Of a stretch of DNA of 64,000 bases, positions 26,400 to 35,441 are shown piece by piece. The translations under genes and the position numbers were made by a program. Below the pieces are notes generated by a model. It was not told the DNA's origin. It did not search any database and was given only the letters and a program-made list of their open reading frames with translations. The DNA is from Bacilli bacterium (lineage in GTDB: Bacteria > Bacillota_I > Bacilli_A > RFN20 > CAG-826), in contig CAAGAN010000029.1 in the NCBI GenBank assembly GCA_900767825.1, forward strand, positions 85,100 through 149,099, in the 5' to 3' direction. Within the stretch, counting starts at the first letter, position 1. Every line of letters starts with the position of its first letter.

Positions 26400-27665
26400 A
26401 TGAAAAAGAATTTAATTTTGATGTTAGGGGCAATCTCGTCATTCGCTTTACTTTCTTCACTTTCTAGCAATGCCGTTGCTACTAAAGCGGAAGAAGCAGA
26501 TTTGACACCAAATTTCGATGAGGATTTCGAATCTTATGCAATCGAAACCCAAAACGAAGGCACTAGGACTGATATCAATGCCAAATGGACTAATGGGTGG
26601 TATGAAAAGACTGGTGACAATAACGAAATCGCAGGTCAGGCTAATAGATTTTATGTAACAGAAAGTCCAACCGATCCCAGCAATAAAGTATTAAGAGTAG
26701 ATACAGCTTCATATATGGAGTCCTTCTTCTATTTGACTATGAAGGATATCTACGTCAAGAATTTCAAATTGTCTTATGACTTATACCAAACTGTTCCAAC
26801 TGGTGCCTGGACTGGTTTTAATTTCAGAAAGCCAATGGATGGCAGATATAATGGCGTTACTAATGTTATGATGGTAGTTAGAAGTTGGGAAGCTAGTAGC
26901 TTTGGAGTCCAAGCATATAGAAGCGTTGATGCTTCCTTTATGAATGTTGAAATGACTAATGCAGACGGAACTGCTGAAGCCACTCCATATAATGCAAGTA
27001 ATTTCACTGACTTTGCAGGCGCGGTCAATACTTGGTTAAAAGTTGAGATTTCAGTTATTGATACAGAATTCAGCATTTCTATAAATGGCCATGTTTTAGG
27101 AAAGACCACAATTACAAAGAAGACTGCCCAAAACTACGGTTATGTTAGCTTGGTATCCTGCGTTTCTGATGCTTATTATGACAATATCCATTTAGAAAAC
27201 CTTGATGAAAAGCCATATACCCCAAATCCTGAACCAACCGATCCTGAACATAAAGCTCCTACAATCGAAAATAATGTTATCGATGCAACTTTAGGAGAAG
27301 ATGTTACTATCGATTTCAATTTATATGGCGAACAAGTTACTAGCATTAAGCAAGCCGTTAACGAATTATTATCCCAATATTACACAGTTGATGGAAATAA
27401 AGTAACCATTTCAAAAGACTATCTAGAAAAGCTTGGCGAAGGTAGGTGGACTTTCATTTTGACAACCGAAGGTGGAAGTGTTGGATTTACAATTTCTCTT
27501 ACCAAAAAAGCCGAAACCCCTTCGACTTCAACTTCTATACCAACTACATCAAATGCAGAAACTAAAGGTGGCTGTGGCGGAGCAATTGTTGGCTCTTCTA
27601 TTGCTGCAGTAGTTGCTTTAGCAGGTTTAAGTGTTATTGCCATAAAAAGAAAGAAAGACAATTAA
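26400..27665 (+). CDS. Secreted surface protein with LamG-like and X2-like domains and Cys-type C-terminal anchor
   Basis: 421 residues from the ATG at 26400 (RBS GAAAGGAGTAG); an upstream in-frame ATG at 26379 overlaps the preceding stop and lacks a signal. The signal peptide ends near NAVATKAEEA. Residues about 45-265 form a LamG-like jelly roll (FNFRKPMDGRYNGVTNVMM; WLKVEISVIDTEFSISINGH, 20 residues). Residues about 285-375 resemble the X2 module of cellulosomal proteins (DVTIDFNLYGEQVTSIKQ, then TISKDYLEKLGEG). After a Thr/Ser linker the protein ends KGGCGGAIVGSSIAA plus a hydrophobic helix and KRKKDN. No catalytic motif is seen. It is likely a surface glycan-binding partner of the locus. 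Confidence 0.68.
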   Translation: MKKNLILMLGAISSFALLSSLSSNAVATKAEEADLTPNFDEDFESYAIETQNEGTRTDINAKWTNGWYEKTGDNNEIAGQANRFYVTESPTDPSNKVLRVDTASYMESFFYLTMKDIYVKNFKLSYDLYQTVPTGAWTGFNFRKPMDGRYNGVTNVMMVVRSWEASSFGVQAYRSVDASFMNVEMTNADGTAEATPYNASNFTDFAGAVNTWLKVEISVIDTEFSISINGHVLGKTTITKKTAQNYGYVSLVSCVSDAYYDNIHLENLDEKPYTPNPEPTDPEHKAPTIENNVIDATLGEDVTIDFNLYGEQVTSIKQAVNELLSQYYTVDGNKVTISKDYLEKLGEGRWTFILTTEGGSVGFTISLTKKAETPSTSTSIPTTSNAETKGGCGGAIVGSSIAAVVALAGLSVIAIKRKKDN

Positions 27666-27670
27666 TTAGA

Positions 27671-29731
27671 ATGAAACTCGCCTCCATCTTTTCTCCATAC
27701 ATGGTATTTCAACAAAATGAAGTATTTTCAGTATGGGGGAATAGTTGTAATAAAACTATCAAGGCAAAGCTAGTAAATGTAGTTAGTCTCGTAGAGATTT
27801 CTCCTTTAAACATAAATTTCGATGGAGGCGATTTCAAAATCTCTTTCCCTCCTTTAAAAGGTAGTTTCGATTCATATTCATTAAGAATAACTTCGGATAA
27901 TGAAAGTATAGAGATATCTCCTATTTACTGTGGAGATTTATTCTTGTTTACTGGTCAATCCAATATGTCTATTTCCTTGTCCATGATGGAAGATAAGGAG
28001 AAGAGCATTAGAAACATCAAAGACAAGGAATTATTCGTCCTTAATTTAATTGATGAAGATGTAACAAAAGAAGGTTATATCAATAGGCCTATTAAACCTA
28101 AAAAAGACATCTGCGAAAAATGCAAATGGGAGAAATTAAGGGGGGATGTGTTACTAAAATCAAGTGCTTTAGTTAGCATGACTCTAGAAAGACTTTGCCC
28201 AAACCTAAATTATCCTTTGGGAGCGATTTCTGCTTCTACTGGAGGAATATCAATTGATTCTTTTCTTGATGAAAATACGATTGAGAATACTCCTGATATT
28301 AAGTCTTATCTTCTAAGTAGTGGAAAATACATCGAAGATAAATGCAGGTGGAATAGTTTTGGTCCAGGTAATTATACCCAGCAGTCAGGATTCTATAATG
28401 AAAAAATAGCCCCTTTAAAAGGATTGAAATTTAAATCTATCATCTATTATCAAGGTGAGAATTCTTGTTTTGATTTCGCCTCGGGACAATATTTTAAAAA
28501 GGCTTTAACTTCTCTAATTTATTCCTATAGGAATTATTTTGAAGAAGATATCCCATTTGTAGTTCTAGGCATTGCGGACGAATATTATCCATATGGAGAT
28601 GGGTGCGGTTTATTTTATATCCAAGAAGCAATTTCTTCCTTGTCCATTAAAGATGTTTATTATGTTCCTGTCTTTGATATTTATCCAAAATGGTTAGTAA
28701 AAGACGGCAATCAAGTCGACCATCCAATTCATACGGTTAGCAAAGGGAAAGTGGCCTCTAGAATTGCATTTATTTTAGAAAGAAATGTATATGGGTCTAA
28801 CGGATTTAATTATCCACGTGTAAAAGATGTAAAAATTGAACGTAATTCAATACTTCTTGAACTAGATATAAAAGATGATGAATTAGAATTAGGCAAAGAA
28901 TATTTTGGCTTTACCATCGCTAATGAGGATAAGGTCTTTTATTTAGCCAAGGCTATTTCTATTGAACCAAAGAAAATAAGGATATATTCACCTTACGTAA
29001 GAAAACCAATTTATTTTACTTACGCTTTTACTCATTACTCTTATTTATGTGACTGTAGAAGCATAAAAGGATATCCATTAAGCCCGTGTAGGAATTTTTA
29101 CTCCGAAGTCGATAGGAAATTATTTGATTTAGATTACATAATTTCAGGGTTAAGATTCCCGTCTATTATGGAAAATAATTTCGGTGCGAGTGTAGGTGGA
29201 GGATTTGATGTCCCTACTTTTGAAATGGGCGAATATATAAGGAACCAAACTGGAACAATTAATGTACAGGACGGGGAACTAAGATGCCTTATCTCGATTA
29301 CTAATGATTCTTATTTCTATTCCTCTATTGCGTTTAATTTAGGTTTGTCTGGCTGCTTCCATAGGCTTGCTTATTACCCATATCTAGCAATTGATATTAA
29401 ATCTAATAGAAGCATTTCATTCATGGGCGCCTTGTTTAGAATCAATGGGAATATTTATAAATTCAATTCATCAAGTAAAGAAGTAACCTCTGCTTATAAG
29501 ACATTTTATCTAGATCTAAATAATGTTTTAGATGGTTCGGAAGGTCAGGTTAAAATTGATAAATCATTAATTGAAAGTCTTTCTAAGATTGAATTCTATT
29601 TTCATGCAGACAAGGCAAAAAAGGCCAACATTTGGATAAAAAATATACGTATATGCAAACAAAATGAAAAGCAAAGAGAAGAAGAAAATGATAAAATAAT
29701 AGACAGTACGCTTCAGCTTCCTGGGAGATAG
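27671..29731 (+). CDS. Sialate O-acetylesterase-like SGNH esterase
   Basis: 686 residues with no signal peptide, so probably cytoplasmic. The N-terminus (SPYMVFQQNEVFSVWGNS) is the typical opening of the SASA family (DUF303). The nucleophile motif is FTGQSNMS (Ser97), followed by IIYYQGENSC (block with conserved Gly/Glu) and the His block VDHPIHTVSKGKVASRIA. The last 230 residues (from about 455) form an extra beta-rich domain that could bind carbohydrate. The enzyme should remove O-acetyl groups from sialic acid or other sugars such as acetylated xylose. In this operon it would deacetylate imported oligosaccharides before the GH20 enzyme acts. Confidence 0.8.
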   Translation: MKLASIFSPYMVFQQNEVFSVWGNSCNKTIKAKLVNVVSLVEISPLNINFDGGDFKISFPPLKGSFDSYSLRITSDNESIEISPIYCGDLFLFTGQSNMSISLSMMEDKEKSIRNIKDKELFVLNLIDEDVTKEGYINRPIKPKKDICEKCKWEKLRGDVLLKSSALVSMTLERLCPNLNYPLGAISASTGGISIDSFLDENTIENTPDIKSYLLSSGKYIEDKCRWNSFGPGNYTQQSGFYNEKIAPLKGLKFKSIIYYQGENSCFDFASGQYFKKALTSLIYSYRNYFEEDIPFVVLGIADEYYPYGDGCGLFYIQEAISSLSIKDVYYVPVFDIYPKWLVKDGNQVDHPIHTVSKGKVASRIAFILERNVYGSNGFNYPRVKDVKIERNSILLELDIKDDELELGKEYFGFTIANEDKVFYLAKAISIEPKKIRIYSPYVRKPIYFTYAFTHYSYLCDCRSIKGYPLSPCRNFYSEVDRKLFDLDYIISGLRFPSIMENNFGASVGGGFDVPTFEMGEYIRNQTGTINVQDGELRCLISITNDSYFYSSIAFNLGLSGCFHRLAYYPYLAIDIKSNRSISFMGALFRINGNIYKFNSSSKEVTSAYKTFYLDLNNVLDGSEGQVKIDKSLIESLSKIEFYFHADKAKKANIWIKNIRICKQNEKQREEENDKIIDSTLQLPGR

Positions 29732-29733
29732 AT

Positions 29734-31362
29734 ATGAAAAACTTTGATACATTTGCCTTTATGGTTGATTGTTCTAGAAATGGGGTTTTGAATGTTGAAT
29801 CGGTTAAAAGATTAATACGTTTATTAAAGAAAATGGATTATAACGCCTTAATGCTTTATACCGAAGATACTTATGAAGTTGATAAAGAGCCATATTTTGG
29901 CTATCTTCGTGGAAGATATAGCGTTTCTGATTTAAAAGAGATAGATGAATATGCGAAAGAACATGGGATTGAATTAATTCCTTGTATCCAAACTCTTGCC
30001 CATCTAAATCAAATATTCCGTCATGAAGATTATTCTTCGATTAACGATATAAATGACATCTTGCTAGTAGATGATGAAAGAACTTACCAATTAATCGATA
30101 ATATGTTTTCTTCATTAGAAAAAGAATTTACCTCTAGAAGAGTCCATATTGGAATGGACGAGGCTCACTTATTAGGACTAGGGAAATATAAAGAACTACA
30201 TGGTTATCAAGATAGAACTGACATATTTATTAGACATCTAAATAAAGTTAATGAGATTGCAAAGAAACACGGATTCAGCGTGATGATGTGGTCTGATATG
30301 TTCTTTAGATTGGCATCCAATAATTCTTCTTATTACAACGTCGATGCCAAGATGGATCTAAATAAATTAAAAGATGTTCCTAAGGATGTTTTACAAGTCT
30401 ATTGGGATTATTACCATAATGACAAGAATGTTTATGGCAAGATGATATCTCTCCATAAGGAAATTAATTCCAATTCGCTTTATTTTGCCTCTGGAGTATG
30501 GACTTGGGCTGGATTTGCCCCTTTATTAAGCAAGGCAGAAGAAACTATTGCCCCAGGAATTAGAAGTTGCATCGATAATAAAGTCAGGAATGTCATCATG
30601 ACCGGCTGGGGTGATAACGGGGCTGAATGCTCAATGTTCTCTTCCGTCACGTCATTGTTCTTTGCTTCTGAAATCGCCAAGGGAATTAATGACATTAATA
30701 AAATCAAAGAAGATTTCTTTAATGTATTAGGCTATAAGTACGACGATTTGAAATTATTAGAAATCCCTAACCAAATAACTAACCCAGGAGAAGGTGATGA
30801 TCCTAAATTAGTTAACCCATGTAAGTATTTTCTCTATAACGATCCATTGTTAGGTATATTTGATAACAGAGTCGATTTAAATGATGAAATTCTATTTGAA
30901 AAGCATGCGAAGAAGCTAAGTGAAGTAAGTTTTAGATGTGGGGAATATAAATATATCTTTGATTACCTTGCTTCTTTATGTCGTCTCTTATCAATTAAGG
31001 TTTCATTAGGAGTTAGATTAAGGGATGCCTACCAAAAAGGCGATAAGGAAGAATTGAAGAATCTATTGCCTAGAATTGAAGAATGTATCAATAGATTAAG
31101 TGATTTCTCTACCCAATATAGGAAAAGATGGATTATTGATAATAAGCCAATTGGAATGGAAGTAGGGCAGCTTCGTCTTGGGGGATTAAAAGCAAGATTA
31201 GAAGAAACTAGACGAGTAATAATTGCCTATACGAACGGAACAATAGATAGAATTGAAGAATTAAGGGAAAAGATATTGCCTTTAATTAAAAAAGAGACTA
31301 ACCCCAAGAGTGCGATTTGCTATAATTGTTACAATTCAAATGTTTCGAATAACATTTTGTGA
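29734..31362 (+). CDS. GH20-like beta-N-acetylhexosaminidase
   Basis: 542 residues with no signal peptide. The TIM barrel has LKKMDYNALMLYTEDTYE, YAKEHGIELIPCIQTLAHL and RRVHIGMDEAHLLGLGKY, where Asp142-Glu143 is the GH20 catalytic pair (substrate-assisted mechanism). WGDNGAEC lies further on. A C-terminal helical region (about 390-520) follows. The lack of the N-terminal GH20b domain and the intracellular location resemble the single-domain GH20 enzymes of Firmicutes. It should cleave terminal GlcNAc or GalNAc from imported oligosaccharides. It begins 2 bp after the esterase gene. Confidence 0.82.
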   Translation: MKNFDTFAFMVDCSRNGVLNVESVKRLIRLLKKMDYNALMLYTEDTYEVDKEPYFGYLRGRYSVSDLKEIDEYAKEHGIELIPCIQTLAHLNQIFRHEDYSSINDINDILLVDDERTYQLIDNMFSSLEKEFTSRRVHIGMDEAHLLGLGKYKELHGYQDRTDIFIRHLNKVNEIAKKHGFSVMMWSDMFFRLASNNSSYYNVDAKMDLNKLKDVPKDVLQVYWDYYHNDKNVYGKMISLHKEINSNSLYFASGVWTWAGFAPLLSKAEETIAPGIRSCIDNKVRNVIMTGWGDNGAECSMFSSVTSLFFASEIAKGINDINKIKEDFFNVLGYKYDDLKLLEIPNQITNPGEGDDPKLVNPCKYFLYNDPLLGIFDNRVDLNDEILFEKHAKKLSEVSFRCGEYKYIFDYLASLCRLLSIKVSLGVRLRDAYQKGDKEELKNLLPRIEECINRLSDFSTQYRKRWIIDNKPIGMEVGQLRLGGLKARLEETRRVIIAYTNGTIDRIEELREKILPLIKKETNPKSAICYNCYNSNVSNNIL

Positions 31363-31369
31363 TACTTAA

Positions 31370-32632
31370 ATGAAAAAAGAAAAAGCAGCTATATTAAAAT
31401 CGCCTTCTAACATTAGAATTGCTAACCAGATAGTGGTAATGGATTACATCCGTGAACGCCCTATTAGTTGCATCGAACTTTCTAAAAAGACTTCTTTGTC
31501 TAACCCTGCATTAAAACTCATTACCGAGGAATTATTGGAAGAGAAACTAATCGTTCCTTATGTAAATATTAATAATGGAAAAAAAGGTAGAGGGAGACAG
31601 AGAGTTCTTTATACAGTAGATAATGATATTGGAGTTTTTGCTGCGATTGATCTATCTGGTAGAGATATGGTTTTTTGCATTAGCGATGCATCTAACCAAA
31701 TATTGATTAGAGATACAGTCAAACATGTAATTTATATCGATGAAGATGTTTTAAAAGAGATTTCAAGAAAACTAAAAAACATGCTTCTTTCAGATGCTGT
31801 TAATAATCGACCATTGCTAGGAATATGTATTTCTTCTCCGGGCAAATTCGATAAACTTACCCATGATTTTATCTCTGCTCCTAGAGTCAAGGATTGCAGG
31901 ACGCTTAATATTCAAAAATATTTTGAAAATGAATTTCATGTTCAATGTGAGATGTTTAACGATATCAATCTAGGTTTAGCAGGGGAGGCAAGGTTTGGTT
32001 CTATCCCTAAAGATGCAAAGAACGTATTCTTTGTTTTTATTGATATAACTTCTGGATCTTCTTTGATGTTTAATGGAGATTTATATACTGGGTCTAACGG
32101 ATTTGCAGGCGAGATGGCAAACATAAATGAAGTAGATGATTGCTCTAGAAACTATTTAGGTCGCTTCTTTACCATTACTGACATTTATGCCGAGATTCAT
32201 GAACTTTCAAAAGATAGTAATGATTCATTCTTTAAACAGGATGTATTCCAATTAAATGATGTAGTTGAACGTTATAAGCGAAATGATCCAATAGTTTCAA
32301 AAGCAGTTGATAAATCTGCTAGGGTAAACGCCTTGCAGTTGCTATATATTGCTAACTTATTAGATTTAGATTATATCTGCATCGATGGGAGGATTCTTGA
32401 TTTCGGCAAAGAATATTTTGAGACTTTGCTTCGTTATTTCAGGCTATATGACAAGAACTTTAATACAGTTCAAATAATCACGTCTTCATTGAATCACGAC
32501 TCAAATTTACTAGGGGCTGTATATCAAGCTAGCAGCAAATACCTATTATCTAGATTTGCTGAAATGGCAAAGAAGAGGACTAATTCTGAAAATTATGGTG
32601 CCATCTCATACTTCGCAAACAGAGTCCAATAA
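31370..32632 (+). CDS. ROK-family transcriptional regulator
   Basis: 420 residues. An N-terminal winged helix (about 18-75, CIELSKKTSLSNPALKLITE) is joined to a ROK/NagC-like sugar-binding domain (AIDLSGRDMVFCISDAS, CISSPGKFD, MFNDINLGLAGEARFG). The zinc motif of ROK repressors (C-x-C-G-x-x-G-C) is absent; the region reads EMANINEVDDCSRNYLGRFF instead. The kinase phosphate loop is also not intact, so it should be a regulator and not a kinase. NagC-like proteins sense phosphorylated or free amino sugars. Its place inside the operon suggests it controls this locus. Confidence 0.8.
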   Translation: MKKEKAAILKSPSNIRIANQIVVMDYIRERPISCIELSKKTSLSNPALKLITEELLEEKLIVPYVNINNGKKGRGRQRVLYTVDNDIGVFAAIDLSGRDMVFCISDASNQILIRDTVKHVIYIDEDVLKEISRKLKNMLLSDAVNNRPLLGICISSPGKFDKLTHDFISAPRVKDCRTLNIQKYFENEFHVQCEMFNDINLGLAGEARFGSIPKDAKNVFFVFIDITSGSSLMFNGDLYTGSNGFAGEMANINEVDDCSRNYLGRFFTITDIYAEIHELSKDSNDSFFKQDVFQLNDVVERYKRNDPIVSKAVDKSARVNALQLLYIANLLDLDYICIDGRILDFGKEYFETLLRYFRLYDKNFNTVQIITSSLNHDSNLLGAVYQASSKYLLSRFAEMAKKRTNSENYGAISYFANRVQ

Positions 32633-33389
32633 AAGAATAAAACTAAAATTCGATGATGTTTCTAGCGAATATATCAAAAGAAAGAAACATAACATTGTTT
32701 TAAGACACGTTTCTTTTGAAATATATGAAGGTGAATTTGTTTCTTTGCTTGGCCCATCTGGAGCAGGCAAATCTACCTTAGTCAAAACTATATTAGGTCT
32801 TCAGGATTATGGGGGAAACATATATTTAGACGGGAACGATATCGAATCAATTCCTTTGCGAGAAAGACATTTGGCCTATATAGCCCAAAGACGTATCCTT
32901 TATCCTTCAATGACTGTTTACGATAATATTGCTTTTCCTTTGAAGAATCTAAGGATGGATTCTAATTATATAAAGGAAAGAGTTTTGGAATTGGCCAAGA
33001 AATTTGATATCGAATTGCTTTTGCCAAGAAGAATAAAGCAACTTTCCATAGGTCAACAACAAAGAGTTGCACTTGCTAGGGCCATGGCAAATAATGCTTC
33101 TTTATTTATATTTGATGAGCCTTTCGCATCTATTGATGCAGCTAGCAAGCAAGACATTTGGCATAACTTAAGGGAATTATCTAGTTTAATAGATGGAACT
33201 TTTTTCTTTATTACACATGATTTAAAAGAAGCTAGTGCTTTTTCTGATAAGCTAATCATATTAAACGAAGGGAAAGTTGAACAAGTAGGGACAAAAGATG
33301 AAATAATTAGAAAACCAAAGACCGAATTTGTTTCTTCTTTATTTAGTAACGATACTTTTGATATCGAGGAAATTAGGAATGGAAAGTAA
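32595..33389 (+). CDS. ABC transporter ATPase (short CUT1/MsmK-like)
   Basis: 264 residues from the ATG at 32595, which overlaps the ROK gene by 38 bp; a TTG at 32556 is also in frame, and neither has a strong RBS. Walker A GPSGAGKST, Q-loop YIAQRR, signature LSIGQQQRVALARAMA, Walker B LFIFDEPFAS and the switch His in FFITHDLKEA are all intact. It looks like the nucleotide-binding domain of a CUT1 sugar transporter but stops right after that domain (ends FSNDTFDIEEIRNGK); the C-terminal TOBE regulatory domain of MalK/MsmK (about 100 more residues) is missing. It is the only ATPase in this operon, so it probably drives the permease pair encoded upstream. Confidence 0.82.
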   Translation: MVPSHTSQTESNKRIKLKFDDVSSEYIKRKKHNIVLRHVSFEIYEGEFVSLLGPSGAGKSTLVKTILGLQDYGGNIYLDGNDIESIPLRERHLAYIAQRRILYPSMTVYDNIAFPLKNLRMDSNYIKERVLELAKKFDIELLLPRRIKQLSIGQQQRVALARAMANNASLFIFDEPFASIDAASKQDIWHNLRELSSLIDGTFFFITHDLKEASAFSDKLIILNEGKVEQVGTKDEIIRKPKTEFVSSLFSNDTFDIEEIRNGK

Positions 33390-33858
33390 GTTCTATTCTC
33401 AAGAAGAAGAAATTAAGGTTAGAAGCAGGATTAAACTTGTTTCTATGATTGCGGGTATTGTTTTCCTTTTGGGAATAGGAATATCTTTGCTATTTTATTT
33501 CCTTGCTAATAGAAGCAATTATGTAGTTTATGAAGTTCTCCTATGCATCTTTTTCTCTTTGTTTTTATGTGTTTTGTTTTTTATAGGAACGTATTATCTA
33601 GCTCCTTTAATTGGAAAGTTATCCCTGATTAAGGAAATAAGAAAAGTATCGATTTCAACCTATCAAATTGAATCATTTGAAATTGAAGATATTTCTATAT
33701 TTGTTCATGAGGTTGAATTTGTTACATTCAAGATAGTTAGTGAAGGAAAAACAAAATCTTTCTATATAGAAAAAAGATTAATTCCATATATAGAAAACAA
33801 AAAAATAGTGGAGGCACGTATTCAAAATCGATATGTGACATCAATTAAATATGAATAA
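33379..33858 (+). CDS. Unrecognised two-helix membrane protein
   Basis: 159 residues from the ATG at 33379 (GAGGA ten bases upstream; overlaps the ABC gene by 11 bp). A longer reading from 33328 is not supported by an RBS. There is a charged N-terminus, two membrane helices (about 20-43 and 52-78), and a hydrophilic C-terminal domain of about 75 residues (SISTYQIESFEIEDISIF, FYIEKRLIPYIENKKIVEAR). No family is recognised. It is co-transcribed with the sugar ABC genes and two further membrane proteins. Confidence 0.6.
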   Translation: MESKFYSQEEEIKVRSRIKLVSMIAGIVFLLGIGISLLFYFLANRSNYVVYEVLLCIFFSLFLCVLFFIGTYYLAPLIGKLSLIKEIRKVSISTYQIESFEIEDISIFVHEVEFVTFKIVSEGKTKSFYIEKRLIPYIENKKIVEARIQNRYVTSIKYE

Positions 33859-34471
33859 ATCTATCAAGCGTCACATATTTAGATACGGCTTTGTCTATTT
33901 GCTTTTGATTGTTTTATCAATTGCCTTATGGACTTGGTTAGTTCCTGCAAAAGTTAGATATAAAGCAAATGAAAAAGTAGGAATTTTTGCTGGCATAAAA
34001 AGCGGGGATGAATCTTTATTTACCTCCGTTATCGAAAAGGAAGAAATAGAGACAATAAAGCAAATAGATGTCTATACTAGCGATCCTTCTTATTCTTTGT
34101 TTGGGACAATGATATCTTCGGTTGGGCAACATTCTTGTGACTTCTTTCTTTTGCCTATTGGATATTTTGATAAGAACATTATTTCTTCATTATGTTTAGA
34201 AATAGATGAAAGTCTTCTAAAAGAAACATTTGGGGATAAATACGACTGTTATTCCATTGATTCCAAAACATATGGACTTAAATTATTTAAAGAAGATGGC
34301 TCATTGCTTTTAAATGATTTCATCAGTTATGAAGATGAATTAAGCAAGGAATATATCCTTGTATTTAATAAGACATCTATGAACAACATGTCGCTTCATA
34401 AAGATAATAATGGGAAGACCGATAACGGAGTAAAAGCAGCAAGGGCTTTGCTAAATTATGAAAAAGAATAA
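33851..34471 (+). CDS. Unrecognised membrane-anchored extracytoplasmic protein
   Basis: 206 residues. A single N-terminal helix (about 12-32, YGFVYLLLIVLSIALWTWL) is followed by a soluble domain of about 170 residues, probably outside the cell. Notable segments are EKVGIFAGIKSGDES, YTSDPSYSLFGTMIS and CDFFLLPIGYFDKNII. Alternation of short beta strands and Asp/Ser turns recalls a periplasmic binding-protein lobe, but I cannot assign a family. It overlaps the preceding and following genes (8 and 14 bp), so it belongs to the same operon and presumably to the same transport function. Confidence 0.6.
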   Translation: MNKSIKRHIFRYGFVYLLLIVLSIALWTWLVPAKVRYKANEKVGIFAGIKSGDESLFTSVIEKEEIETIKQIDVYTSDPSYSLFGTMISSVGQHSCDFFLLPIGYFDKNIISSLCLEIDESLLKETFGDKYDCYSIDSKTYGLKLFKEDGSLLLNDFISYEDELSKEYILVFNKTSMNNMSLHKDNNGKTDNGVKAARALLNYEKE

Positions 34472-35360
34472 GGGAAAGAAGAAAAATAGTATATTTGTAA
34501 ATTATTCTAACAAGGATTTTACAATCGAGAACTTGCCTCATAATAGGGTAGAGGTCTTCGCCGATTTATTTAAATCTAGGTGGAGGATATTGCTAATTAG
34601 TGGGGCGATTATGTTTTTATTCTCTTTGCCTTTAATTGCTTCAATTCTAGGTTTAAACATAATGTCTTCGTCTTTATATGCTTCTTATCTAGAAGGCAAA
34701 ATAGAAGCAGGAATATATCATTCAAATCTATTCATTCTTAACGTTGCCTTTAGTATCGTTAATCTATTGTGCTTATTACTTCTTTCTATTCCTTTAGCAG
34801 GGTTAGAAAGAATATTTAAGATAATGGTTTATTATGAAATGTTAGATTTCAAAGCCGATTTCTTTAAAGGAATAAAAGAAAACATAGGGCAAACATTTAT
34901 TTTGGTTTTGTTCACTTCCTTTATATTTACTTTATCGAATATTTTAGTAATCTTCCTTCTTTCTAGCGGATCAAAAGGTTTTGTTTCCACAATGGCGTTT
35001 TTTGCCCCGCTGATATTGCTTTTTATATTTATAATGCCTTCTTTCTTATTATCGATTTGTTCCACCCCGATTTATAAGAATTCCATGTGGGTGAATTTTA
35101 GGAATGGGTATTTATTATATTTTGCTTCTTCATTACCAACATTAGGCTTCTCTTTGGTTTTAATCGCTCCTTTATTTCTTTTATTATTAGGCAACTTATA
35201 TGTTGTTCTTATAACCTTGGCTTTATATTTCCTTCTTTATTTCCCTCTAGGATTTCTTCTTTTCTACATTTATTCAACATGTGTATTCGACAAAGTGATA
35301 AACAAGGCTTCTTATCCCGAACTAATAGATAAAGGTATCTATAGGATAAAAAAGAAATAA
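34458..35360 (+). CDS. Multi-span membrane protein (DUF624/YesL-like)
   Basis: 300 residues with about six membrane helices. Topology and the opening segment (FADLFKSRWRILLISGAIMF, 20 residues) recall the DUF624/YesL family, which commonly sits next to CUT1 sugar transporters and YesMN systems in Firmicutes; the YesN and YesM genes indeed follow here. The family's function is not established. Conserved-looking loops are FKADFFKGIKENIGQTF and YKNSMWVNFRNGY. Identity with DUF624 is inferred from topology and context and not from a diagnostic motif. Confidence 0.55.
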   Translation: MKKNKGKKKNSIFVNYSNKDFTIENLPHNRVEVFADLFKSRWRILLISGAIMFLFSLPLIASILGLNIMSSSLYASYLEGKIEAGIYHSNLFILNVAFSIVNLLCLLLLSIPLAGLERIFKIMVYYEMLDFKADFFKGIKENIGQTFILVLFTSFIFTLSNILVIFLLSSGSKGFVSTMAFFAPLILLFIFIMPSFLLSICSTPIYKNSMWVNFRNGYLLYFASSLPTLGFSLVLIAPLFLLLLGNLYVVLITLALYFLLYFPLGFLLFYIYSTCVFDKVINKASYPELIDKGIYRIKKK

Positions 35361-35403
35361 TCTATCTAGCATGTATCTATAATTTAAGTGAATTAATAGC
35401 TTT

Positions 35404-35433
35404 TTGATTATTTTGTAATCGAAATGCTATATT
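35404..35433 (+). promoter_or_regulatory. Promoter of the YesN-type response-regulator gene
   Basis: TTGATT (35404-35409) and TATATT (35428-35433) are spaced 18 bp apart. The expected transcript start is about 35440, only 1-2 bases before the ATG at 35442, and no Shine-Dalgarno is present, so the mRNA may be leaderless. Confidence 0.5.
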
Positions 35434-35441
35434 ATTAACCT

